DNA from: UBA2589 sp965223235
Lineage (GTDB): Bacteria; Gemmatimonadota; Gemmatimonadetes; Longimicrobiales; Gaopeijiaceae
Direction: 5' to 3'
DNA length: 64,000 bases
NCBI GenBank assembly: GCA_965223235.1
Contig: CBDCVV010000001.1
Location: 21,490 to 85,489, forward strand
Positions 51,329-58,794 of this stretch are shown piece after piece. Under the pieces are notes generated by a model, which searched no databases, was not told the DNA's origin, and saw only the letters and a program-made list of their open reading frames with translations. The first letter of the stretch is position 1. Each line of letters starts with the position of its first letter. The position numbers and the translations under genes were made by a program.

Positions 51329-53129
51329 CGGTGCCCTCAGCGAACGTGAGCCCCAGCTGCCCTGCCGGCCGTGCATCTGATCCTAGAATCGATCGCAGGG
51401 AACGCTTCTTTCCGTGTCGCGGGATCAGTCCGAAATGAGGGGCCAGGCCGTACGCGAAGCGGAAGTCACCGGTGTCGGCGGGGATGAACTCGGCTTCGCC
51501 ACGTGGCGCGTGCGGGAACAGCACGCCGATGCCTACGGCAATTCGGATGAGCTCCCGCGTCTCCAGGTCCATATCGCTCGGGACCGAGATACTCGACAGC
51601 TGGTCGGTTGAGACTCCCTGCCCGTACAGGTACTCGCTCATAAACACCCCGACCGATTGGACGAGCTTGTGTAGCCGAGGACCCACATTCGGCTCGCTTT
51701 CCAGTCTATTCAACATGGCCTTGGAGAACCGCTTCATCGACTGGGTTTGCGACGCTTCCGGAATCCGGCCCTTCTTCGCGTCCGGCCAATTCTCCGTGAG
51801 AATCGCGTTGATCATCCGCACTAGCCGGCGGGGGTTGCCGTCCGCACACCGAACGATCAGGCTCGCGCCAGAATACAGCGCCGGCTTCTTGTTCCCCACC
51901 GCCACATCCCGCTCTTCACGCAGGAGCAAGGCTGGTTGGATCTTCCGCGCGACAGACGCTGAGAATTGCTTAGTGCCCTTCAGTCGATGCGCCCGCTCGA
52001 TCGTCGTCTGATCCCCGTACTTCTCGAGCAGCCTCCACATGCGGGAGCTGTCCGCATCCCAATCGGTCTCGTAGCGATCCAAGAGACTGGAGCTGCCAAG
52101 CAGCTTCGAAAGCGAGCCGGATTGGGGTGAGCTTTCGGCGAGCTGGCTCTCCCTGAACCGAGCCGAGAAGACCGCTCGCGCGAAGGACATTTCCTTCGAA
52201 GCGTGGTGAGGCAGATTCCCCGCGTCCTGATCGATATAGACGTACTCGAAATCGTGCCCCTCGTTGAGCGGCACTGCGCTATTGGTCTCCAACGTGTAGT
52301 GCCCAAACGGCATCGTCGCTGTCTTAAGGAAGACCCCGTCTGAGTCTGCTCGCATCACCGTGTTGAGTACGCGGTGATGGATCGGATCAAGGAGCTCCGC
52401 TTCGTCAACGCACAGGAGCCATGTGGTGGACGTGTCGACGAGTGAAAGTCGCTCAGCATGTGCAATGCCGCGGCGGAGCGGTACGAGAAGATCTGTGTGG
52501 AATTGGCCACCAATGACAGGCGTCGCGTGGGCTTCGCCCGACACTCGCTGCCACGCGAGCTGCTGCTGCTTCGTGTAGTCCAGATCCTCGAGGAACATCA
52601 CCACCTCTCCGAGACTAGTTCGGGGCTCATCTGAGCCAAACCAATCCGTCGACAGCCGCTTCGACAACGCTCGTTCGAGCCGTACACGCTCAGCCGGCGT
52701 CCGACTATACGTGTCGATACAACTCTGCAGGGCAGTCACCATCGCGGCGCAGGAGTTCAGATTGAAACGCCACTGGAACAACTGCTCCTGCTCATCCTCG
52801 TTCTGCCACGGCTTGTTCCGAAGTCCCCCAACCCACTCAAGCCCGGTTGGCATGAACATCCCCACGAACGACCGCTCGTGGATGATCTTCAAAACGCGCT
52901 CCTCGCCTCTCCAGGCCGACAGGTGGTCGTGCGCGAGCATCCGCCCCATAGCGGTCTTTCCCGACCCACGCGACCCAAGGATCACGTGATGCTTGGCCGA
53001 AAGGAGCTTCCAGAACCTGATGGTCGGGACGAACGTGTGAACCAGCTCCCCACGCGAGAGGTTTCGAGCGTTGTCGAGCTCGAAGAGGTTCCGACGGTGC
53101 TTCGGTCTCTGTGAGATGCGCGCCTTCAC
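51321..53129 (-). CDS. ORC/CDC6-like P-loop ATPase, second gene of four-gene operon
   Basis: A 602-aa protein. Walker A GSRGSGKT at 52-59 follows ARNLSRGELVHTFVPTIRFWKLLSAKHHVILG, a lead-in typical of the ORC-CDC6-like family of bacterial AAA ATPases. Walker B LLCVDEAE lies at about 238-245. RCADGNPRRLVRMINAIL is a sensor-2/lid-like segment. The C-terminus is long and helical with no nuclease motif seen. GTG start overlaps the metallophosphoesterase stop by 4 bases. Such ATPases are often found beside phosphoesterases or methylases in genomic islands. Its precise role is unknown. Confidence 0.78.
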   Translation of the reverse strand: MKARISQRPKHRRNLFELDNARNLSRGELVHTFVPTIRFWKLLSAKHHVILGSRGSGKTAMGRMLAHDHLSAWRGEERVLKIIHERSFVGMFMPTGLEWVGGLRNKPWQNEDEQEQLFQWRFNLNSCAAMVTALQSCIDTYSRTPAERVRLERALSKRLSTDWFGSDEPRTSLGEVVMFLEDLDYTKQQQLAWQRVSGEAHATPVIGGQFHTDLLVPLRRGIAHAERLSLVDTSTTWLLCVDEAELLDPIHHRVLNTVMRADSDGVFLKTATMPFGHYTLETNSAVPLNEGHDFEYVYIDQDAGNLPHHASKEMSFARAVFSARFRESQLAESSPQSGSLSKLLGSSSLLDRYETDWDADSSRMWRLLEKYGDQTTIERAHRLKGTKQFSASVARKIQPALLLREERDVAVGNKKPALYSGASLIVRCADGNPRRLVRMINAILTENWPDAKKGRIPEASQTQSMKRFSKAMLNRLESEPNVGPRLHKLVQSVGVFMSEYLYGQGVSTDQLSSISVPSDMDLETRELIRIAVGIGVLFPHAPRGEAEFIPADTGDFRFAYGLAPHFGLIPRHGKKRSLRSILGSDARPAGQLGLTFAEGTDE

Positions 53130-54370
53130 TGGTCCTCCTCTCCGCGTAGGAACAGCATTCCATCGAGCTCGGGGCCTTGGTGCACAATCAAGTGCCCCTC
53201 CTCCGCGAGTTGATTGACCACCTCGATCACCCGGGGTGGTCTCGCATAGGCGAGAGCAGGGTCATTCTCGACAATGTCGCTGAACTTGAGCACGTCTGTT
53301 TCCGTGAACGGCTGCAGTGCCGCGAGAAGAGCGGCTCGAAGCGCCTCTTGGTCATGGTACGACCCGAACGGCTCCGAGTGGGCGATCCCATTGTGCTCCA
53401 GATGACTGGGGCGCCAACCGTGAACGAAACTATAGGACCAACTCCTCAATTGACCCCGCACAACGCCAGTCTGCGGATCCCGATCGAGGATGTCCAAGAC
53501 GTGGAATTGGTTGGTTACTGCCCCGGTCCACTGGCTCGGCAACTGAAGCGAAAAACTGCCGGCACAAACGATGGCTACCGGACGCCCCCCGTCCCACGAT
53601 GTCGTTCGAAACGAAGGCACGTGCATGTGGCCGTGGATGATCGCGTCGAACCCAAGATCCGTAACCAAATGCCGAAGAGCGTTCGCGTTCTGTAGGGCAC
53701 TGAAGTCAACGTGTTCCGGAATCAGGCTATCGTAGAGCACCGGATGGTGATGGATCAAAAGAAGCTTGAGACGGTCGTCAGCGAGGTCCACGTTTTGAAG
53801 ATGCGCCCGGATCGCGTCGAGGTCGTCGAGCTCAGCTCGCCCGTGGTGGATCTCCTCAGCCGGTTCGTCGTGGTGGGACGAATTATACCCGACCACGAGC
53901 AGTTCGGGGGAATCCCAGACCGCGAAGTGGGGCGGGGCGAACAGGTCGCCTTCGGCGCGCCCCGTGATAGTGGGGAAGACGAACTCAGCGTGCATTAGCG
54001 TGTCATAACGCTGCCCCCACCTAACACCATGCCCGTCTAGGTTTTCCAACACGGACCAATCGACATCGTGATTGCCCGGGACGAAGACGGCGCTTTCTGA
54101 GTCGGGCAGGATCGTCTCGGCGATTCGCGAAATGGCCTTGGATGCGACGGCAGCCTCATCCGGCTGGGCTCGGTGCGTCGCGTCGCCAGGAAGAACCAGC
54201 CAATCCGGCTGGAGGCCCTCCTCTTCAACAAAGCTCAGGAAACGATCGAGGAAGTCCGGATCGTGGCGGGTCGCGTCACGATCCGCCAGGGGGCACAAAT
54301 CCGCCGCTGTCGCAGCACCGCCAACGTGCAGGTCACTGATGATGGCCAAGCACATGGGAGTGAAGGGCAT
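53126..54370 (-). CDS. calcineurin-like metallophosphoesterase, first gene of four-gene operon
   Basis: The frame extends to 54565 but runs into the tRNA region; ATG at 54370 gives 414 aa. Metal motifs: ISDLHVGG (Asp13, His15), LPGDATHR (Asp63), VPGNHDVDW (Asn100, His101), LLIHHHPVLYD and IIHGHMHVPSF. This is a complete dinuclear phosphoesterase, a fold used by nucleases (SbcD/Mre11), cyclic nucleotide phosphodiesterases and phosphatases. The C-terminal 110 residues look like a winged-helix (VIEVVNQLAEEGHLIVHQG). It starts 196 bases past the 3' end of tRNA-Lys. GTGA overlap with the ATPase. Confidence 0.85.
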   Translation of the reverse strand: MPFTPMCLAIISDLHVGGAATAADLCPLADRDATRHDPDFLDRFLSFVEEEGLQPDWLVLPGDATHRAQPDEAAVASKAISRIAETILPDSESAVFVPGNHDVDWSVLENLDGHGVRWGQRYDTLMHAEFVFPTITGRAEGDLFAPPHFAVWDSPELLVVGYNSSHHDEPAEEIHHGRAELDDLDAIRAHLQNVDLADDRLKLLLIHHHPVLYDSLIPEHVDFSALQNANALRHLVTDLGFDAIIHGHMHVPSFRTTSWDGGRPVAIVCAGSFSLQLPSQWTGAVTNQFHVLDILDRDPQTGVVRGQLRSWSYSFVHGWRPSHLEHNGIAHSEPFGSYHDQEALRAALLAALQPFTETDVLKFSDIVENDPALAYARPPRVIEVVNQLAEEGHLIVHQGPELDGMLFLRGEEDQ

Positions 54371-54565
54371 AGCAGTCGATGAAACGGGTCTACAGAGTTC
54401 CGCACAGCCGGTCACCGAAGACCGGCCGTTCGGCCTAGCGAGTTCAATGCGAGCAGGCCGATCCGATCGACCGGCACACTCTTCGCACACAGTGGTGAAT
54501 ATCCTGAGAGGCTTACCGGGATCCCCAGGCCCACCAAGTCTTAGACAGCAGCACCTTAGGCCCAA

Positions 54566-54638
54566 TGACCCGGGTGGGGCTCGAACCCACGACCTACTGA
54601 TTAAAAGTCAGTTGCTCTGCCAGCTGAGCTACCGGGTC
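54566..54638 (-). tRNA. tRNA-Lys (anticodon TTT)
   Basis: Read on the minus strand, a 73-base cloverleaf: acceptor stem GACCCGG/CCGGGTC, D arm AGCTCAGCTGGCAGAGC, anticodon arm ACTGA-CTTTTAA-TCAGT with anticodon TTT, T arm GTGGGTTCGAGCCCCAC, discriminator A. No CCA is encoded. The four-gene operon begins downstream of its 3' end and an integrase remnant lies upstream of its 5' end, so the tRNA marks an integration-prone spot. Confidence 0.95.
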
Positions 54639-54712
54639 GTGAGGATTCTAACTCGGTGCGGGGGTCGGATCTACGGGCTCGGGGACAATCGCGGCCGCGT
54701 CGCCATAAGCGG

Positions 54713-54946
54713 TTAGCTTGGCCCAAGTTTGGCCCTTGCCCTTGCAGATGGTACCTGAGGGCACCCTATCGCCCTCTCTCCGTGAAGCTTAGCTAGCTTC
54801 GCGACACCCTCTTCAAGGTCGGACTTGGCCACGATCGCGTACCGACGGTAGACCGCTTCCGGCTTGTGGCCGGTAAGCTTCGTTGCCACTGAAAGTGGGA
54901 CGCCGGCGCGCTCGAGGTTGCGGACAGGGTTTGTCAGCCCGGGCAC
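54713..54946 (-). pseudogene. tyrosine recombinase (integrase) C-terminal remnant
   Basis: Only the last part of a phage/ICE-type integrase is left: VRNLERAGVPLSVATKLTGHKPEAVYRRYAIVAKSDLEEGVAKL, with the GH-x2-xxx-YRRY box that carries the catalytic tyrosine and its preceding His. The N-terminal catalytic Arg and core domain are missing; upstream sequence is not integrase-like. It shows that a mobile element was once here and supports the view that the surrounding genes form a decayed island. It lies 75 bases from the tRNA 5' end. Confidence 0.75.
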
Positions 54947-55174
54947 GTCATTGGCGCGATCCGCGCAAGTCGGGGAACATAAATTCGTCGAGACTTCTCA
55001 CCTGCGCCCTTTTAGCATTGACCTCTCCTGGAGCAAGGGTCCCACTGTGGGCGCGGCCCGGACCAGACGTCGGTCGCGGCCCGAGGCCGCAACTGGCTTG
55101 CGTGCGTCGTGAAGCGCGCAACCCAGCCGAGCCTAGGACGGCCCATGCTCTCCGGCGGCGCCTCACATCACAGC
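54947..55174. other. non-coding stretch between integrase remnant and IS3 remnant
   Basis: No supportable gene or RNA is visible. It presumably contains debris of the mobile element. Confidence 0.35.
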
Positions 55175-55366
55175 TGATTGACCCTGATCGGTGGACCCGA
55201 TCTCTTTGGAGAAAGGAGTCCACGATGCCGAGAAACAGACCGCCCTAAGCCCCGGGGCTCCGGTAGCGGGTGGGGGAGTCAGTCCGAGCAGGTCGAACGC
55301 CTGACGCGCTGAGTCGAGAGTAAGTCATCCATCACTCCCACCAGGGGTCGCAGCCTAGGTTCAAGG

Positions 55367-56914
55367 GGTCGTCGCAACACTCTGGTCAGTCTGTAGGTAC
55401 TCCCGTCCTTGAAGAACGGGCAACAGCCTCACTGTGCTCGGGAGCGCGAAGCGACCGCAGGTCGTGAGGCCTGGGCCGTTGCTGATAATATGCTTGTCGT
55501 GCCAGCAGCTTAGCGGGTGGTGCCGAGCAAGTCGCTGAGGGCTTCGGCCGGCGTCCTCCAGCCGAGGGTTTTGCGCGGCCGACCGTTGAGTGCCGCGGCG
55601 ACCGCCTCGAGAGCAACGGCTGAGTGCTTGCTGAGATCGGTACCCCTGGGGAAGTACTGCCTCAACAGGCCGTTCGTGTTCTCGTTGCTGCCGCGCTGCC
55701 AGGGGCTCTGTGGGTCGCAGAAGTAGATCGCCAGGCCCGTGTCGATGCGGAGTTGCGCGTGTTGAGCGAGTTCCACTCCCCTGGTCCCAGATGAGCGACC
55801 TGCGGAGCTGATCGGGGAGTGTGCCCATGGACGTCGCGATCGCATCCCGCACGGCCTCCGCACCATGGCCCGCGAGAGCAGGCCCGTTCTTGGTCCGAGG
55901 TGTCCCGAACCCCTCAAGGCGAGGTAGGTGCAGCAACATCGTGAAGCGAGTAGAACGCTCGACCAAGGTGCCGATCGCCGAGCTGCGAAGCCCTAAGATG
56001 AGGTCGCCCTCCCAGTGGCCCGGAACCGCGCGATCATCCGCCTCAGCCGGGCGTTCACTGATCATGATCTCGGGGTGCACGAACGAGCTGCTACTCCGAC
56101 CCGAGCGAGCCCGGGGCTTTCGCAGAGCTTGTCCAGTGCGAAGACAGGCGGTCAGTTCGCGCTTCAGCGCACCGCGGCCCTGTACATACAAGGCCTGGTA
56201 AATCGCTTCGTGCGATATCCGCATCGAGTCGTCGTCCGGGAAGTCCACGGGTAGTCTGTTCGCGATCTGCTCTGGACTCCACGAGTTCGCCCATCGACGC
56301 GGTTGACGATGAACCCGCCGCCGACCGGTCCACTGCACCTTCGGGCCCGGAACGGAGGTTCCGTCCGACGCGGCAATCATGCCTCCGAGACGCTCCTGCA
56401 CATACTGCCTCAGGCGATCGTTCGCCGCGAGCTTGGCGACCCTCGGTCGCTTCGCTCTTCGGTCCGCGTGCCACTGGGCCGTCGTAGCGCGATACTCGAA
56501 GTCACCGCTGCGGGTTGCCGCGTTGCGGCGGATCTCCCGGGATATCGTGGACGGCGCTCGCTTGAGCTGGCGCGCGATCTCACGAACGCCATGACCGCTG
56601 GCGAACAGGACTGCGATCTCCTTGGCCCGACGAAGGACAGATAACGACCCGACAGGGGGTGGAGCTTGAACGGTGCCATGCCACCACACTCGCGGAACCA
56701 CCTCGTCCCCACAGCGGGAGCCATACCCACGCTCCGAGCCGCCTCCTCCGTCGGCGTGCCTCGAGCGATCTCTCTCCAAAACTCCTGCCTCTGCTCTCGC
56801 CGTGCCGTCGGTCGACCGGGCGACCGCATCTTCGGTCGGAGTGCTCGATCCGAGCGCCTCCGCTTCGTGTGAGCCATCGCAACCCCTCCTTGATATCGAG
56901 GTGTTGCAACGACC
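55367..56914 (-). mobile_element. IS30-family insertion sequence (about 1.55 kb)
   Basis: Terminal inverted repeats are visible: GGTCGTCGCAACACTC at 55367-55382 on the plus strand and GGTCGTTGCAACACCTC read on the minus strand from 56914 to 56898. They enclose a single transposase gene on the minus strand. The outside flanks show no clear short duplication. The ends are slightly diverged from each other and the transposase is frameshifted, so the element is probably inactive. Confidence 0.78.
55510..56877 (-). pseudogene. IS30-family transposase, broken by frameshifts
   Basis: Start ATG at 56877 with AAGGAGG upstream. The three frames in order are: N-terminal MAHTKRRRSDRALRPKMRSPG...MAPFKLHPLSGRYLS; middle IAVLFASGHGVREIARQLKRAPSTISREIRRN (HTH) through RWANSWSPEQIANRLP, GHWEGDLILG (first Asp of DDE) and LIWDQG (second Asp); C-terminal GLAIYFCDPQSPWQRGSNENTNGLLRQYFPRG (catalytic Glu) to LGWRTPAEAL. 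The first break is near 56632-56640 (one base missing). The second is an extra base in the C4 run at 55778-55781. About 455 aa if repaired, normal for IS30 transposases. Confidence 0.88.
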
Positions 56915-57197
56915 GCTCGAATCCACCCAGTATACATCCATAGCGTTCGGGCTACGCTGTAAACACACGAACGTACGCCCCTCCATGGGCTCCGGCGGCG
57001 ATGCCTACGACAACGCCCTGTGCGAGAGCTTCCTTGCCACGCTCGAATGTGCTCATCGAGCGCGAACGCGTCCGGAACCAGGCCGACGCGCGCATGGCCG
57101 TCTTCGACTTCATCGAGGTCTGGTACACCGACTCCACTCAGCGCTCGGTCAGAAGTCCCCCATCAAGTTCGAGAACCTTCACCGCCATACCGCTTGA
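56915..57197 (+). pseudogene. IS3-family transposase orfB C-terminal remnant
   Basis: The plus strand encodes STQYTSIAFGLRCKHTNVRPSMGSGGDAYDNALCESFLATLE, which is the rve/DDE segment of IS3 OrfB including GDAYDNAxCESFxxTLE (the catalytic Glu). After a frameshift near 57050 it continues RNQADARMAVFDFIEVWY and then, in the original frame again, RLHSALGQKSPIKFENLH. The start is cut by the IS30 insertion. The catalytic core is incomplete. Confidence 0.82.
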
Positions 57198-57331
57198 ATC
57201 CCAAGCGCTCACCCGTCCACCGGACGGGGTCAACTCCAGGGGAATGACTGGAGGCGACTGCGGCAGCCAGTCGCGGACTGGCCGATGTGGGCATCGTGAG
57301 GCTCAGCGAAAGGGGCATGACATGATCCCGC

Positions 57332-58180
57332 CTAAGCCACACCTCTTAAGATCGTCTCCAAGACTGAATGGAGTCCAAACAGAAGGCCCGCCGCAAGAGC
57401 CAATATTGCAATCTCTCGCTCGGAATCCGGCTCGAGATGTGCTATCGCAAGGATGATCAGAACCCAAGCGAATCCAACTATCGGCAGAACCGTGTAGACC
57501 CCAAAGAAAACGAGGAGGCATGCAAGGCGCGCCCACTGTGGTACCAACCGCCTCGGCATCAAGAACACGATCGCCACAACGGCCTCTAACCCAACCCCAA
57601 CGATTCCAATGAACCGGGCGGCCGCTTCGAGGGCTTGGGTGCTCCCCATTCTCACCGTGTGAGCTCCGGCCGGTGTCGAACTCAGAAGTGCTGCATAAGC
57701 CGAGTCGTTCACGACTTGCTGCTGTTGAGAAATCCCTCCAACCGCCCTGGCGATCACGGTAAGGCGAGCATCCGTGAGTAACAATCCCTCCCATAGTGAC
57801 GCGTCGACCGACTCTCCCGCGATCAGCTTCCAGGCCACCGCGAAGAGGAATGCCAACCCTATCAGCGCCTGAGCGAGCTGGGGCACACGCGGCCTGACCT
57901 CCGGCCAGTATAGCGAAAGGTTGACGGTGAGGACCCAGTAGGTGACCAAGTACTTGTGGTTATCGGTCGCCAAGTGATCCAGCACCAAGTGCTGCACCAA
58001 GAGAGCTAAGATGAGTGCCCATCCCAGTCGTGACTCGCACCACTTGCGATTGACGAGCATTGGGACGCTGACGCACGTGATCGGGACCGCCGCATAGATC
58101 GGGGTGGGCCCCAGCACGATCAGAAACAGGAGAGTCAGCCGGAGCGCGGCTGGATCCACGGCCGGCTCGTGGGCAATCAC
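57332..58180 (-). CDS. polytopic membrane protein, last gene of the seven-gene operon
   Basis: GTG at 58180 overlaps the upstream stop (GTGA), giving 282 aa; a longer frame from 58264 is unlikely. About seven or eight hydrophobic helices are visible (for example LTLLFLIVLGPTPIYAAVPITCVSV, WALILALLVQHLVL, LIGLAFLFAVAWKL, FIGIVGVGLEAVVAIVFLM, ACLLVFFGVYTVLPIVGFAWVLIILA). The layout is loosely similar to HTTM or MauE/DoxX-type proteins, but no signature is certain. It is tightly coupled to the preceding FGMFST-motif gene and probably works with it. Confidence 0.6.
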   Translation of the reverse strand: MIAHEPAVDPAALRLTLLFLIVLGPTPIYAAVPITCVSVPMLVNRKWCESRLGWALILALLVQHLVLDHLATDNHKYLVTYWVLTVNLSLYWPEVRPRVPQLAQALIGLAFLFAVAWKLIAGESVDASLWEGLLLTDARLTVIARAVGGISQQQQVVNDSAYAALLSSTPAGAHTVRMGSTQALEAAARFIGIVGVGLEAVVAIVFLMPRRLVPQWARLACLLVFFGVYTVLPIVGFAWVLIILAIAHLEPDSEREIAILALAAGLLFGLHSVLETILRGVA

Positions 58181-58731
58181 CTCGATCCCACCACGGATAG
58201 CAGGGGTGCGCGCAGCAATAGGTCTTCCGTCGCGGAGAAGACCAGTCCGAAGACCTCCACACACACTTCAGAAATGACGACCTCCGAGGCGTTCAGCCCG
58301 CTCTCGGCAACCGAGGCAATCGGAGTCAGCCCTCCTAGGGACTCGTCCACCCATGAAGAAGCAAGAATCGACTCCGCGAGACGATCCAATTCACTCTCGG
58401 TAGGCGCTGCCATGAGATGGAGCCACGATCTCTGACTCCACCCGAGGCGAAGGCTCTCCGTAGACGTGGGAAGCCTCAGGGTAACCGTATCGCCCCCACT
58501 AGTCACACCGCGCGCTGTGATGACGCGAAGGCCAGAGTTCATCGTCGAGAACATTCCGAAACCACCGCCGACCCACGGTGATAGGTTCCCGAAGGCCGCA
58601 TGGGACATTTGGACGAGTGCGACCACGATGAGGGCGTAAGCAGGCAAGCGAGCAAGTCCCACTCGTGCGATGCCCCCACGCGATTCGGCGGACACTAGCC
58701 GACTCCCAGGGGGTTCGCGGCCGGATCCCAT
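58177..58731 (-). CDS. single-helix protein with FGMFST motif
   Basis: A 184-aa protein: a short basic N-terminus, one membrane helix (about 28-48, LPAYALIVVALVQMSHAAF), then a soluble domain beginning SPWVGGGFGMFSTMNSGLRVITARG. The W-GGGFGMFST-N/D motif appears to be conserved in partner proteins of HTTM/MauE-like membrane genes, but I cannot name a family. Overlaps the next gene by GTGA and follows the quinoprotein gene by 63 bases. Function unknown. Confidence 0.55.
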   Translation of the reverse strand: MGSGREPPGSRLVSAESRGGIARVGLARLPAYALIVVALVQMSHAAFGNLSPWVGGGFGMFSTMNSGLRVITARGVTSGGDTVTLRLPTSTESLRLGWSQRSWLHLMAAPTESELDRLAESILASSWVDESLGGLTPIASVAESGLNASEVVISEVCVEVFGLVFSATEDLLLRAPLLSVVGSR

Positions 58732-58794
58732 AGTGTAGTCACGGTTCTTCTGCGACAGGGCTTCACAGCGACAGTACCGCCAGCCAATCGAGGG

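Larger units (their letters stand above)
55175..57238 (+). mobile_element. IS3-family element remnant, interrupted by IS30
   Basis: Left end TTGACCCTGATCGGTGGACC (about 55178-55197) matches in inverted orientation the right end TTGACCCCGTCCGGTGGACG (minus strand, about 57214-57233). Just inside the left end is GGAGAAAGGAGTCCACGATGCCGAG, a start resembling IS3 orfA that reaches a stop within a few codons. Inside the right end is a decayed orfB tail (56915-57197). The IS30 element at 55367-56914 sits between. Only about 500 bases of the IS3 copy remain, so most of orfA and orfB was lost. Confidence 0.7.

Noticed and set aside
53126..54565. A 479-aa metallophosphoesterase starting at 54565
   Set aside because: The extra 65 residues are non-family and run up to the tRNA. 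The ATG at 54370 puts the DxH motif near the N-terminus as usual.
55425..55450. A short hairpin (CCCGT/ACGGG) near the IS30 left end
   Set aside because: Only a 5-base stem; too weak to call a terminator or attachment site.
55361..56986. A 541-aa single protein across the IS30 element
   Set aside because: Its N-terminal and C-terminal parts are out of frame with transposase-like sequence. It is the middle segment of a frameshifted transposase plus shadow sequence.
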